64,000 nucleotides of DNA from an uncultured Pseudomonadota bacterium (GCA_903879335.1 CAIRLC010000044.1:124001-188000), one strand, 5' to 3'; shown: positions 17,321 through 27,243, counted from the stretch's first letter. Numbers and translations are program-made. Notes: generated by a model not told the origin, from the sequence alone.

Positions 17321-18613
17321 ATGACCGTACTTTTACATCGGCTTCGCCTCGTTCAGCCACGAACTCATATTTTACTCATCGCTGCGGTCACGTTCATTGC
17401 GCTACTGGTTTCCGCAGGCGTTCGATCGGTACCCGGCGTTCTCATGGTGCCGTTGCGCATCAGCTTTGGCTGGGATCGAGCGACGATCTCGCTGGCCGCG
17501 GCCGTTGGGATTTTCTTATACGGCCTGGTCGGACCTTTCGCGGCTGCTGTGATGGTGTCGTTTGGTATTCGACGGACCATGCTCGGCGGCCTTGCGCTGA
17601 TGGCTGCCGCCACATTTTCGAGCCTATGGATGACTGCGCCATGGCATTACATACTGGCTTGGGGCGTGTTTTCCGGCCTAGGCACGGGAGCCGTCGCCTC
17701 GGTCCTCGGCGCTGCCGTGATTAACCGTTGGTTCGCCACGCGACAAGGGCTGATGATGGGGATCTTGAGCGCGAGCACTGCGACCGGTTCACTCGTGTTT
17801 TTGCCAGTACTGGCGTGGCTCTCGCACCAAGTCGTGTGGCGGCCAGTCGTATTGACCGTGAGCCTCGCATGTCTGGTTCTTTTACCGATCATCGCCATCA
17901 TCGTTCCGGAGCACCCCGCCGACATCGGCACCCAACGCTTTGGTGAGCAATCGGACACGCCAGCGCCTCGACCGCTGCGACAGGCACGTACCGCAGGTCT
18001 GGCCATAGAAACGTTGTTCCGAGCTGCCAGACGACCGATCTTCTGGTTGCTGTTTGGCACATTTTTCGTCTGTGGCTTCACCACGAATGGCTTAGTCGGT
18101 ACCCACTTGATCGCCTACTGCGGTGACGCAGGCGTCGCCCCGGTCGCTGCCGCCGGTCTACTGTCGATGATGGGGCTCTTTGACCTGATCGGCACCACGG
18201 CCTCAGGTTGGCTGACGGATCGTTATAACCCCCGAATTCTGCTCACCATCTACTACGGTCTGCGCGGGGCATCGCTGATCGTATTGCCCTTCGTCAGTTT
18301 CGACGCGACTCACCTGTCCATTTTTGCGGTGATCTACGGTTTAGACTGGATCGCGACGGTTCCGCCGACGGTTAAATTAGCCAACCAATCCTTCGGTGAG
18401 CAAGACGCGCCGATCGTCTTCGGTTGGGTGGCCATGGGACATCAGTTAGGCGCAGCTGTCGCCGCATTCGGCGCGGGGCTCGTCCGGCAGAACAGCGGGA
18501 GTTATACGCCGATCTTCGTTCTGGCAGGTTTTCTTGCAATGATCGCGTCTGCAACCCTACTGATGTCTTTGAAAAGTAGCCTACGCGCCTCGCCCACAGG
18601 TGCCCTGATTTGA
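17321..18613 (+). CDS. MFS transporter
   Basis: Major facilitator superfamily carrier, 430 residues with about 12 hydrophobic segments, inner membrane. It starts with ATG after a clear GAGGAAG ribosome site (17309-17315). The conserved loop between helices 2 and 3 is atypical (SFGIRRTMLGG), while SGWLTDRYNPR between helices 8 and 9 is well preserved. The general build (AAVGIFLYGLVGPFAAA) resembles monocarboxylate/organic-anion carriers of the family, but substrate cannot be assigned. The 118-base gap after nth holds nothing recognisable. Confidence 0.85.
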   Translation: MTVLLHRLRLVQPRTHILLIAAVTFIALLVSAGVRSVPGVLMVPLRISFGWDRATISLAAAVGIFLYGLVGPFAAAVMVSFGIRRTMLGGLALMAAATFSSLWMTAPWHYILAWGVFSGLGTGAVASVLGAAVINRWFATRQGLMMGILSASTATGSLVFLPVLAWLSHQVVWRPVVLTVSLACLVLLPIIAIIVPEHPADIGTQRFGEQSDTPAPRPLRQARTAGLAIETLFRAARRPIFWLLFGTFFVCGFTTNGLVGTHLIAYCGDAGVAPVAAAGLLSMMGLFDLIGTTASGWLTDRYNPRILLTIYYGLRGASLIVLPFVSFDATHLSIFAVIYGLDWIATVPPTVKLANQSFGEQDAPIVFGWVAMGHQLGAAVAAFGAGLVRQNSGSYTPIFVLAGFLAMIASATLLMSLKSSLRASPTGALI

Positions 18614-18621
18614 TGGACAGG

Positions 18622-18936
18622 CTATCGCGAGGGAATGCTACTGGCTCGATGTACGGGTCTGAGTCCCAAATCCTGCAGCGCCCGTTTGAGTTGATGTACG
18701 CCATCTCCATAGCGACCCTCACGACAGGCGGCTTCCCCAAGATCACGGGCCCTGCGCGCGGCATCGGCTCGTTTTAAAGCGCTATGGGTGCTCCATGCGA
18801 CGTCGAACTGTCCCAGCAGGTGTTCGCAGTCTGCGCTCGTGGGTGCCGACGGCAGGGACGGCTTGACCGCCAGGGCCGGACTCGCCATGGCCATTAGCAG
18901 TGCGACGACGACGCCCCACCGAGTCCGCTCACCCAT
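18622..18936 (-). CDS. Small exported protein divergent from a two-component system
   Basis: A 104-residue protein not recognised as a known family. ATG 18936 is chosen because a strong GGGAGGAG ribosome site lies directly upstream; the open frame continues 5' of it but crosses the intergenic region. The N-terminus MGERTRWGVVVALLMAMASPALA is a signal peptide, so the mature ~80 residues are periplasmic or secreted. The mature part is helical and charged, with two Cys (ADCEHLLG and GEAACREG) that could form a disulfide. It is divergent from an OmpR-type regulator across 154 bases and may be a member of that regulon. Confidence 0.65.
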   Translation of the reverse strand: MGERTRWGVVVALLMAMASPALAVKPSLPSAPTSADCEHLLGQFDVAWSTHSALKRADAARRARDLGEAACREGRYGDGVHQLKRALQDLGLRPVHRASSIPSR

Positions 18937-19014
18937 GCCGGCTCCTCCCAACGGCGCCAATGCGCCAAATGCGTAAGTGGAAGCGTAGCCGATACCTGCC
19001 CTAGGGAACCTAAC

Positions 19015-19043
19015 GGCCAGGTTAAGAGTCCTTAAGGTTGGCC
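19015..19043. promoter_or_regulatory. Candidate response-regulator operator (repeat-rich intergenic site)
   Basis: Between the small exported protein and the response regulator, TTAAG occurs twice 10 bases apart (19022-19026 and 19032-19036), the spacing expected of direct half-sites for OmpR-family dimers. The block is bracketed by GGCCA (19015) and its complement TGGCC (ending 19043). It lies about 50 bases upstream of the regulator start, a plausible place for autoregulation. No binding data exist for it here. Confidence 0.35.
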
Positions 19044-19090
19044 TGCCACCCAACCATCCATTCCCGTATCCTTCCATTGAAGGAGATTGA

Positions 19091-19768
19091 ATGAAGATTC
19101 TGCTCGTAGAAGACGACCGTCGCGCCAGTGACTATCTGACCAAGGGTCTGCGCGAACTGGGACATGCAGTCGAACAAGCGTTCGATGGAGAAACCGGCCG
19201 GATGACCGCGCTGGCGGGCGGTTTTGACGTGCTGATTCTGGACCGCATGTTGCCGAAACTGGATGGATTAGAGATCGTAAAGGCACTGCGGAATGCCGGT
19301 AGCACGGTTCCCATCCTGATTCTGTCGGCCCTAGATGAAGTCGACGAGCGAGTGCAGGGCTTACGCGCCGGCGGGGACGACTATCTAGCGAAGCCTTACC
19401 ATCTAGAAGAACTGGCCGCTCGAATCGACGCATTGGCTCGTCGTCAGGGAGACGCTGCGAGGTCCGGACGACTCAAAGTCGCCGACCTTGAGTTGGATAC
19501 ACGGGCTCGAAAAGTGACCCGCGCGGGTCGGAAAATTGAATTGACCGCTCGCGAGTTCCAATTACTCGAATTTCTCATGCGTCATACGGGTCAAGTCGTC
19601 ACGCGCACGATGATCCTAGAGGGAGTTTGGGACTACCACTTCGATCCGAAAACGAATGTTATCGACGTTCATATCAGTCGGCTCCGGCAAGCGATTGATA
19701 AAGGCCACGACGTGCAGCTTCTGCATACGATCCGTGGTGCCGGATATACGCTCACTGACGACCCGTAA
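19091..19768 (+). CDS. OmpR-family response regulator
   Basis: Two-component response regulator of 225 residues. The receiver domain (1-115) has the acidic pair at residues 8-9, phospho-acceptor Asp51 in ILDRMLP, Ser79 switch residue and Lys101 in LAKPYH. The C-terminal winged-helix DNA-binding domain (about 128-222) ends IDVHISRLRQAID ... IRGAGYTL. An AAGGAGA ribosome site precedes the ATG. The cognate kinase begins four bases after the stop. The sequence is nearest the heavy-metal/CusR-QseB type, but the inducing signal is unknown. Confidence 0.92.
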   Translation: MKILLVEDDRRASDYLTKGLRELGHAVEQAFDGETGRMTALAGGFDVLILDRMLPKLDGLEIVKALRNAGSTVPILILSALDEVDERVQGLRAGGDDYLAKPYHLEELAARIDALARRQGDAARSGRLKVADLELDTRARKVTRAGRKIELTAREFQLLEFLMRHTGQVVTRTMILEGVWDYHFDPKTNVIDVHISRLRQAIDKGHDVQLLHTIRGAGYTLTDDP

Positions 19769-19772
19769 CCCC

Positions 19773-21131
19773 ATGAGATTGCGGCCCTTCGCCCGCTCGT
19801 CGATCGCTCGCGTAGCCGTATTACACGCCTTGCTGCTGGCCGCCTCCATGATGGCGGTACTCGGTGTCGTCTACCTGTGGACCGCGCGAATCATAGCGTC
19901 CGAGGGAGATGAACTCGTCTCCGTCGAAGCCCAATCCATCTCTGCCGACTTTCGTGAAAAAGATCTCGATGCCTTTGTTACAGAAGTTGTCGACCGTGCG
20001 GAGGATCCGTGGATACGCGGTGGCATCTACGAGATGAGAGGCCCTAGAGGTGACTTTTTGGCGGGCAATGTTGTCGTGCTGCCAGAACTACACGCTGATC
20101 GGGATGGGTGGGTGGAATTCGACGTTGATGTCGTTCACGGAGAAGCGAGTGCGCCGCGAAGAATTCGTGGCCGCGTACTCAACCTAGATGGCGGATTCCA
20201 CGTTCTGGTCGGCCATGACGTCGAGGACAGACTCGCCTTTCGCGCCGTGATGCTGCGCAGCCTCGCTTGGGCCTTACTCATGGTCATTTTGTTTGGCGCG
20301 CTGGGCGGCTGGTGGCTCGGCCGGCGTATCTCCCAAGCTGCTCAAGCGATCACGGAAAGTGCTGGTCGCATTGCCCGAGGCGATCTGGGTGAACGCTTGC
20401 CCGTATCTGGCAGCGGTGACGAAATCGATGCGCTGGTATCTCGGTTTAATGACCTATTAGGGCGGGTGGACACCCTCACCGGAACCATGCGAGCGGTATT
20501 GGACAGTACCGCTCATGATCTTCGCGGCCACCTCAACCGGATTCGCGCGGCGGCCCAGGACGCTCACCACACCGCTCAAGACCCGGCTCAAGTAGAGTCT
20601 ACCGGCATCGTTCTTGCCGAAATCGATCGGCTCAGCGAAACGCTACAGGGTCTGCTACGGATCGCAGTGGCCGAGTCTGGGACGGCTCCCTTGGATCGGG
20701 TCGACCTATCCCAGTTGGCGAGAGATCTCGTCGAGTTCTACGAGCCCGTCGTGTGCGCAGATCAGTTAACTGCAACGTTAGAGCCTGACCTGTACGTACG
20801 AGGTCATCGCCAACTTCTTACTCAAGCGATTTCTAATTTGCTCGACAACGCCATTAAATACGGCGGCACGGCACCCATTCGAGTCGTCTTGACGCGCGAT
20901 GGAACGACAGCCGTTTTAGCTGTCGAAGATGGTGGAATCGGAATCCCTGAGGATGAGCGTGAGCTCGCGGTTCAAAGATTCCGGCGACTACGAGGAAGTT
21001 CCGGACTACCCGGAACGGGACTCGGACTTAGTCTAGTCTCAGCAGTTGCCCGATTACATCAGGCAACGCTGAAACTTGAAGACGCCAATCCCGGACTCCG
21101 AGCGGCTCTGCGCATACCGCTGGAGCCATGA
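19773..21131 (+). CDS. Sensor histidine kinase
   Basis: Membrane sensor partnering the regulator just upstream. ATG 19773 gives 452 residues; the longer open frame lies inside the regulator gene and is discarded. A first membrane helix (about 14-36), a ~130-residue periplasmic domain, a second helix (about 165-188), a HAMP linker, and a dimerisation domain with His248 follow. The ATPase domain has the N box NLLDNAIKYGG, G1 VEDGGIGIP and G2 GTGLGLSL. The H box reads HDLRGHL, with GH in place of the common TP. Its length and periplasmic domain size are ordinary for the EnvZ/CusS class. Confidence 0.9.
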   Translation: MRLRPFARSSIARVAVLHALLLAASMMAVLGVVYLWTARIIASEGDELVSVEAQSISADFREKDLDAFVTEVVDRAEDPWIRGGIYEMRGPRGDFLAGNVVVLPELHADRDGWVEFDVDVVHGEASAPRRIRGRVLNLDGGFHVLVGHDVEDRLAFRAVMLRSLAWALLMVILFGALGGWWLGRRISQAAQAITESAGRIARGDLGERLPVSGSGDEIDALVSRFNDLLGRVDTLTGTMRAVLDSTAHDLRGHLNRIRAAAQDAHHTAQDPAQVESTGIVLAEIDRLSETLQGLLRIAVAESGTAPLDRVDLSQLARDLVEFYEPVVCADQLTATLEPDLYVRGHRQLLTQAISNLLDNAIKYGGTAPIRVVLTRDGTTAVLAVEDGGIGIPEDERELAVQRFRRLRGSSGLPGTGLGLSLVSAVARLHQATLKLEDANPGLRAALRIPLEP

Positions 21132-21133
21132 CG

Positions 21134-22888
21134 CTATTTCTTCTTGGGGAGGTAAAGGTCCGTTAGCGTGCCCTCAAAGGCCTCAGCCGCGAAACAGACC
21201 GTTTCGGACAACGTAGGATGTGGGTGAATGGTAAGACCCAAATCATGCGCATCAGCTCCCATCTCGATTGCAAGCGTTGCCTCCGCAATCAATTCGCCTG
21301 CATTGGAACCCACAATTCCGGCGCCCAATATCCGATGCGTCTCGGGATCAAAAATGATTTTTGTGAATCCTTCGTCGCGGCCGAGCGCGAGGGATCGACC
21401 CGACGCGGCCCACGGGAACACGCCCTTGCCAATCTTGATGCCTTTGGATTGAGCTTCTGTCTCGGTTAGACCCACCCACGCCAGCTCCGGGTCCGTGTAG
21501 GCCACTGACGGGATGACGCGAGCATCAAAGTACCTCTTGTGGCCGGCAGCCACCTCAGCGGCAACCTTTGCTTCGTGAGTTGCCTTATGCGCCAGCATGG
21601 GCTGGCCCACAATGTCTCCGATTGCGAAAACATGCGGGACATTAGTTCGCTGCTGCTTGTCGACCGGGATGAATCCACGCTCATCGACCCGGAGTCCGGC
21701 AGCCTCGACATTGAGCAGACGGCCATTGGGACGGCGTCCAATCGCAATAAGAACCCGATCAAAACTCTGCTTAGCCGGAGCATCTTTGCCCTCGAAAGAG
21801 ACGACCAGTTCGCCACCAGTCTCAATCGAGGTCACTTTAGTACCTGTCCAAATCGCATCGTAATGCGAGCGCAATCGCTTCTCGAGCGGCCTCACAAGAT
21901 CACGATCAGCGCCCGGAATCAAAGTCGCGCCCAATTCGACCACTGAGACTTTAGAGCCTAGTGCGCTATAAACGCAGGCCATCTCAAGACCGATGATGCC
22001 ACCACCGACGACGAGCAATCGCGCCGGAATATCCTGCAATTCCAGTGCGCCGGTGGAGTCGATGATCCGCGGATCCTCGACAACGCCAGGCATCCGTATG
22101 GGTTCAGAGCCTGCAGCGACAATACACTGATCGAATCCAACAATTTGACGACCGTCTGCGCCGACAACTTCAATGCGGTGCGGCGACAAGAAGCGAGCTT
22201 CACCGCGGACTACATCGACCTCGCGCTGCTTAGCCAAGCCGGACAATCCTTGCGTCAGTTTGCCGACAACTTTGGATTTCCAGCCACGCAATCGATCAAG
22301 ATCAATCTTCGGCTTACCGAAGGAGACTCCAAGCTCCTCCATCGCTGCAGCTTCTTCGATGATCGCAGCGGCATGGAGCAAGGCCTTCGATGGGATACAG
22401 CCGACGTTGAGACACACTCCACCCAACGATGGCCAGCGTTCAATCAAGCCAACTTTCACACCCAAATCGGCCGCGCGAAATGCCGCGGTATAACCGCCGG
22501 GGCCGGCGCCGATGACAACCAACGGGAAGTGGATGTCCGCGGCAGGCTCATTGGCAACTATTTCGACTGAGGGAGGCTGAACCGCTATCGGCGCACTTTC
22601 GACAGGCGTGCTCGCAGCCGGCATCGCTGCCGCACTTGGAGTACCCGACTTTTCAATCGGATCCAGGCGCGCGATCAACGCGCCTTCTGAAATGCGGTCA
22701 CCCACCTTCGCGAATAACTCGCGGACGATGCCTCCTTGCGATGCGGGGACATCCAGTGTGGCCTTATCACTTTCAACCGTCAGTACCGGGTCATCCTTCG
22801 CGATGGTCTGGCCAACTTCGACCAGCAGCGCGATCACCGGGACATCTTTGAAATCACCCAGCGGCGGAACGTGGATTTCGATACTCAC
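21134..22888 (-). CDS. lpdA: Dihydrolipoyl dehydrogenase with N-terminal lipoyl domain (E3)
   Basis: E3 of the pyruvate dehydrogenase complex: reoxidises dihydrolipoyl groups using FAD and NAD+. It starts with GTG (22888), overlapping the aceF stop by four bases. Residues 1-80 are an extra lipoyl domain (lipoylated Lys in SDKATLDV), followed by a Pro/Ala linker. The flavoenzyme has the FAD motif VIGAGPGGYTAA, redox disulfide CLNVGC, the NAD-binding GGGIIGLEMA and C-terminal HPHPTLSE with the catalytic His-Glu pair. Total length 584, about 110 more than plain E3. It is the last gene of aceE-aceF-lpdA and ends next to the convergent kinase gene. Confidence 0.96.
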   Translation of the reverse strand: MSIEIHVPPLGDFKDVPVIALLVEVGQTIAKDDPVLTVESDKATLDVPASQGGIVRELFAKVGDRISEGALIARLDPIEKSGTPSAAAMPAASTPVESAPIAVQPPSVEIVANEPAADIHFPLVVIGAGPGGYTAAFRAADLGVKVGLIERWPSLGGVCLNVGCIPSKALLHAAAIIEEAAAMEELGVSFGKPKIDLDRLRGWKSKVVGKLTQGLSGLAKQREVDVVRGEARFLSPHRIEVVGADGRQIVGFDQCIVAAGSEPIRMPGVVEDPRIIDSTGALELQDIPARLLVVGGGIIGLEMACVYSALGSKVSVVELGATLIPGADRDLVRPLEKRLRSHYDAIWTGTKVTSIETGGELVVSFEGKDAPAKQSFDRVLIAIGRRPNGRLLNVEAAGLRVDERGFIPVDKQQRTNVPHVFAIGDIVGQPMLAHKATHEAKVAAEVAAGHKRYFDARVIPSVAYTDPELAWVGLTETEAQSKGIKIGKGVFPWAASGRSLALGRDEGFTKIIFDPETHRILGAGIVGSNAGELIAEATLAIEMGADAHDLGLTIHPHPTLSETVCFAAEAFEGTLTDLYLPKKK

Positions 22889-24564
22889 GGCACAGCCTCG
22901 AGTAAGCCGGTTGTCGACGCAAGTGCACGCGACAGATCCGTCGTAAAGCGTGCAGCACTGGCGCCATCAATGACGCGGTGGTCGTACGATAACGATAGCG
23001 GCAGCATCAAGCGCGGTAGGAATTCCGAACCATTCCAAATCGGCTTTATCGACGACTTGGAGACCCCCAAGATAGCGACTTCCGGTGCATTAATGATTGG
23101 CGTAAAGGCCGTTCCACCGATGCCCCCTAAACTGGAGATCGTGAAACATCCCCCTTGCATGTCGGCAGCAGTGAGCTTTCCTGACCGAGCCTTTTCAGAG
23201 AGTAGCGCCAGATCGCGTGCGATTTCGTAGACATCTTTCCGATCCGCATCGCGCAAAACAGGCACCACTAAGCCGTTTGGCGTATCCGCTGCAAAGCCAA
23301 TGTGCATGTACTGCTTAAGAACAAGGTTCTCACCTGAATCATCCAGGGACGAATTGAAGCGTGGATGCTTATTCAGCACCTGTACGCAGGCTCGAATAAT
23401 GAATGCCAACGGCGTGAGCTTAATGCCCTGCGCTTCCGTCTCTTTCTTGAGCGCTGCGCGCGTAGCTTCCAGATCCGTGATGTCGGCGTCGTCATACTGC
23501 GTAACGTGCGGGATATTGACCCAGCTCGCATGCAGACGCGGACCGGATATTTTCTGAATCCGCGACAATGGCTCTACGGATATGGGTCCGAATTTACTGT
23601 GATCGACCGACGGAACACGCGGCAAACTTGCGCCTGTCGACGCCACTGGAGCGCCGACCAACACGCGCTTCACCCAGTTCTTGACGTCGTCGTGGGTAAT
23701 ACGACCCTTCGCGCCAGAACCTTGTACTTTACCGAGATCGACGCCCATTTCACGAGCCAGTAAGCGCACCGAAGGACCCGCATAGGCGCGGGAAAATCCG
23801 ACGTCCTCAATAGGTGCCTTCCCCGCTTCAATGACACTTCGAACCGCCGATGACGACGCCGCCAATACGGGCACAGACCCCACGGGTTGCGGTTGAGCGC
23901 TCTGCGTCACGGCAGCAATCGCCGGCGCCACGACAGGCGCTACGACGGCAACGGCCGCCGGGGCTGACGCTGATGCCACACTCGCCGAAGCGAGTACCTC
24001 GACCTTGACCACCACAGCGCCCGAAGCCACTTTATCGCCACGCGCGATTAACACTTCAACAATCCGACCGGCCGCTGTGGATGGAACATCCATCGTGGCC
24101 TTCTCGGTCTCAAGTATTGCCAAGGCTGCGTCGACTTCGACGACATCGCCCGGCTTGACCAGGACATCGACGACATCCACGGCCTTAAAGTCACCCAAGT
24201 CAGGTACGGTCACCGTCACCATTGATCGGGACGTGCCTTCCACAGGAGGAGGTGTGACCGCAGCTGCCACGGTTGGCGCCACGCTCGGTGTTTGCACAAC
24301 CTCTGATGCGGCTGCTCCGACAGGGGCGGCGGCGAGTTTAACCACCAATGCGCCTGAGGTGACCTTATCGCCCCGCTGCAGCATCACTTCGGTCACGGTG
24401 CCAGCGGCAGTGGACGGCACATCCATGGTTGCTTTTTCTGTCTCGAGTGTCGCAAGTGGCGTATCGATTTGAACGACATCGCCGACTTTGACGAGAATCT
24501 CGATCACTTCAACCGATTTGAAATCCCCAAGGTCGGGGACATTTACGGATATTTCTGATGCCAT
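22885..24564 (-). CDS. aceF: Dihydrolipoyllysine acetyltransferase (PDH E2)
   Basis: Core of the pyruvate dehydrogenase complex, passing acetyl from lipoyl groups to CoA. The 559 residues hold two lipoyl domains (each with ETEKATMDV), separated by Ala/Val/Pro-rich flexible linkers. A peripheral-subunit-binding domain (GPSVRLLAREMGVDL ... GRITHDDV) comes next, then the catalytic domain with active-site SYDHRVIDGA near the C-terminus. It starts three bases after aceE and overlaps lpdA. E. coli E2 has three lipoyl domains; two here plus the one on lpdA again makes three for the complex. Confidence 0.96.
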   Translation of the reverse strand: MASEISVNVPDLGDFKSVEVIEILVKVGDVVQIDTPLATLETEKATMDVPSTAAGTVTEVMLQRGDKVTSGALVVKLAAAPVGAAASEVVQTPSVAPTVAAAVTPPPVEGTSRSMVTVTVPDLGDFKAVDVVDVLVKPGDVVEVDAALAILETEKATMDVPSTAAGRIVEVLIARGDKVASGAVVVKVEVLASASVASASAPAAVAVVAPVVAPAIAAVTQSAQPQPVGSVPVLAASSSAVRSVIEAGKAPIEDVGFSRAYAGPSVRLLAREMGVDLGKVQGSGAKGRITHDDVKNWVKRVLVGAPVASTGASLPRVPSVDHSKFGPISVEPLSRIQKISGPRLHASWVNIPHVTQYDDADITDLEATRAALKKETEAQGIKLTPLAFIIRACVQVLNKHPRFNSSLDDSGENLVLKQYMHIGFAADTPNGLVVPVLRDADRKDVYEIARDLALLSEKARSGKLTAADMQGGCFTISSLGGIGGTAFTPIINAPEVAILGVSKSSIKPIWNGSEFLPRLMLPLSLSYDHRVIDGASAARFTTDLSRALASTTGLLEAVP

Positions 24565-24567
24565 GGT

Positions 24568-27243
24568 TCAGACCGTCGCGGGGTTAGGCTTGGTGGGATC
24601 GATGCCGTACTTCTTGATCGCTCCAGCGACCACACTAGGTTCGATCTTCCCTTCGTCGGACAAAGCCTTCAGAGTCGCAATCACCACATGATGGCGATCA
24701 ACTTCAAAGTGCGCTCGGAGTGCGGCACGCGCGTCCGACCGACCATATCCATCGGTACCGAGCACGACGTAGCGACCAGGCACCCACTCTCGAATTTGAT
24801 CCGACACGATTTTCATGTAATCGCTAGCCGCAATGAACGGACCCTTACGACCACTTAGTGTTTCAGCAATATAGGGGACCCGCGCCACGGCCATTGGATT
24901 GAGGCGATTGAAGCGCTCAGTCGCAAGCGCCTCACGCCGGAGTTCCGAATAACTCGTGACCGATAGCACATCCGCCGCAACGCCGTATTCCTGCTCAAGA
25001 ATCTCAGCGGCAGCACGCACTTCACGCAAGATGGTGCCCGACCCGAACAAGGTCGCCTTGAGTTTGCCCTTACGGGATTCCAAGGGGTAAATACCTTTGA
25101 GAATGCCTTCCGTTACGCCTTGTGGCATCGCCGGTTGAGCATAGTTCTCGTTCATCACCGTCAGGTAGTAATAAACACTCTCCTGCTCGGCATACATCCG
25201 ACGCAAGCCATCCTGAACGATCGTCGCGAGCTCATAGGCATAGGCCGGGTCATAAGAGATGCAATTCGGAATCGTGCTCATCAGCAACTGTGAATGGCCA
25301 TCTTGATGCTGCAAGCCTTCACCGGCCAAAGTCGTGCGACCCGCCGTCGCGCCAACGAGGAAGCCCTTCGCGCGTAAGTCGCCCGCAGCCCACATGAAGT
25401 CGCCAACGCGTTGGTAACCAAACATGGAGTAGTAGATGTAGAACGGAACCATTTGCGTGCCATGGTTTGCGTAAGCAGTTGCCGCCGCAATCCATGAACA
25501 CATCGCGCCACCCTCATTGATACCCTCTTCCAGCATCTGACCTTTTGTATCTTCGCGATACGACAGGAGCTGATCGGCATCTTGAGGAGTGTATAGCTGC
25601 CCGACCGACGAGTAGATGCCGATCTGACGGAACAAGCCTTCCATACCAAAGGTACGCGCCTCATCAGGCACGATCGGCACAATGTGTTTGCCGATATTTT
25701 TATCCTTGAGCAGGATACCGAGCATGCGCACGAACGCCATCGTCGTGGAAATCTCACGCTCGCCACTGGATTCGAGCAGGGGTTGGAATGCCGTCAGTGC
25801 AGGCACTGCCAAAGCGGGGGCCGTCACTCGGCGAGCCGGCAGGGATCCACCGAGAGCCTGACGCCGCGACTTCAGGTAAGTTAACTCCTCGCTGCCTTCG
25901 GCCGGACGCTTGAAGGGCAGTGACGCAATTTCTTCGTCCGAGACTGGGATATTGAAGCGATCGCGGAACGCCCGAAGCGCCTCTTCATCCAGCTTCTTCT
26001 GTTGGTGAGCAGGATTCTGCGCTTCACCAGCTTTACCGAGGCCGAAGCCCTTGACCGTTTTGGCCAGAATGACTGTTGGACGACCTTTGGTCGCCATCGC
26101 CTGTGCATAGGCGTTCCACACTTTCGTGGAATCATGGCCGCCACGATTGAGGCGCCAAATCTCATCATCCGACAAATTGGCGACAAGCTCCTTCAACTCG
26201 GCATATTTGCCGAAGAAGTGTTCACGGGTATATGCGCCACCCTTCGCCTTGAAGTTCTGATATTCGCCGTCGACGCATTCCTGCATCAACCGCCGCAGCA
26301 GGCCTTTTTGATCGCGCGCCAACAATGGGTCCCAACGTGAGCCCCATAGCACTTTGATCACGTTCCAACCGGCGCCAAGGAACGCCGCCTCAAGCTCCTG
26401 AATGATCTTGCCGTTACCGCGCACTGGACCATCGAGTCGCTGCAAATTGCAGTTGATGACGAAGACCAGATTATCGAGACCCTCGCGCACGGGCATCGTC
26501 AATGCGCCCATCGACTCGGGCTCATCCATCTCACCATCGCCGAGGAAACACCAAATCTTTCGATCGGATGCCGGCACGATGCCGCGGTGTTCTAGATACC
26601 GTTGGAAGCGGGCTTGATAAATACCCATCATCGGACCGAGCCCCATCGACACGGTCGGGAACTGCCAGAAATCGGGCATCAACCAAGGATGTGGATAGGA
26701 CGACAACCCGTCTGCGGAGGCTTCCTTGCGGAAGTTGCGCAATTTATCTTCCGTCAAACGACCTTCGAGGTAAGCGCGTGAATAGATGCCTGGACTTGAG
26801 TGACCTTGCATGAACACGAGATCGCCCGGATGGGTATCTGTGCTAGCACGCCAGAAGTGATTAAAGCCGACTTCATATAAGGTCGCGGACGATGCGTAGC
26901 TGGCCAAGTGGCCGCCATATTCCGAGCTCTGTTTATTGGCCGCAACCACCATGGCCATTGCGTTCCAGCGGATGTACGCTTCTAACCGACGTTCGATGGC
27001 TCGATTGCCTGGGTAGGGCTGTTCCTGCGCTGGTCCGATCGTATTGACGTACGCCGTGTTCGGCTTGAAGGGTAGATAGGCACCTGCGCGACGCGTATGG
27101 TCAATCAATCGCTCAAGCAAGAAATGCGCTCTCTCAGGACCATAGGCCTTGAGGACAGAGTCAATGGACTCTAGCCACTCTTGAGTCTCTAGTGGATCTT
27201 GATCGAACTGCTGCTGCGCTTGCGCGCTCGTGTTATCGGACAT
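24568..27243 (-). CDS. aceE: Pyruvate dehydrogenase E1 component, homodimeric type
   Basis: Thiamine-diphosphate enzyme that decarboxylates pyruvate and acetylates the lipoyl arm of AceF. The 891 residues match the homodimeric bacterial E1. Visible signatures include GDGEMDEPES followed by NLVFVINCNLQRLDGP (ThDP-binding GDG...N region), FMQGHSSPGIYSRA, and the C-terminal domain SDYMKIVSDQIREW with VLGTDGYGRSDAR. ATG at 27243 is preceded by a 91-base region divergent from an aminopeptidase; no PdhR-like operator is evident. Confidence 0.97.
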   Translation of the reverse strand: MSDNTSAQAQQQFDQDPLETQEWLESIDSVLKAYGPERAHFLLERLIDHTRRAGAYLPFKPNTAYVNTIGPAQEQPYPGNRAIERRLEAYIRWNAMAMVVAANKQSSEYGGHLASYASSATLYEVGFNHFWRASTDTHPGDLVFMQGHSSPGIYSRAYLEGRLTEDKLRNFRKEASADGLSSYPHPWLMPDFWQFPTVSMGLGPMMGIYQARFQRYLEHRGIVPASDRKIWCFLGDGEMDEPESMGALTMPVREGLDNLVFVINCNLQRLDGPVRGNGKIIQELEAAFLGAGWNVIKVLWGSRWDPLLARDQKGLLRRLMQECVDGEYQNFKAKGGAYTREHFFGKYAELKELVANLSDDEIWRLNRGGHDSTKVWNAYAQAMATKGRPTVILAKTVKGFGLGKAGEAQNPAHQQKKLDEEALRAFRDRFNIPVSDEEIASLPFKRPAEGSEELTYLKSRRQALGGSLPARRVTAPALAVPALTAFQPLLESSGEREISTTMAFVRMLGILLKDKNIGKHIVPIVPDEARTFGMEGLFRQIGIYSSVGQLYTPQDADQLLSYREDTKGQMLEEGINEGGAMCSWIAAATAYANHGTQMVPFYIYYSMFGYQRVGDFMWAAGDLRAKGFLVGATAGRTTLAGEGLQHQDGHSQLLMSTIPNCISYDPAYAYELATIVQDGLRRMYAEQESVYYYLTVMNENYAQPAMPQGVTEGILKGIYPLESRKGKLKATLFGSGTILREVRAAAEILEQEYGVAADVLSVTSYSELRREALATERFNRLNPMAVARVPYIAETLSGRKGPFIAASDYMKIVSDQIREWVPGRYVVLGTDGYGRSDARAALRAHFEVDRHHVVIATLKALSDEGKIEPSVVAGAIKKYGIDPTKPNPATV

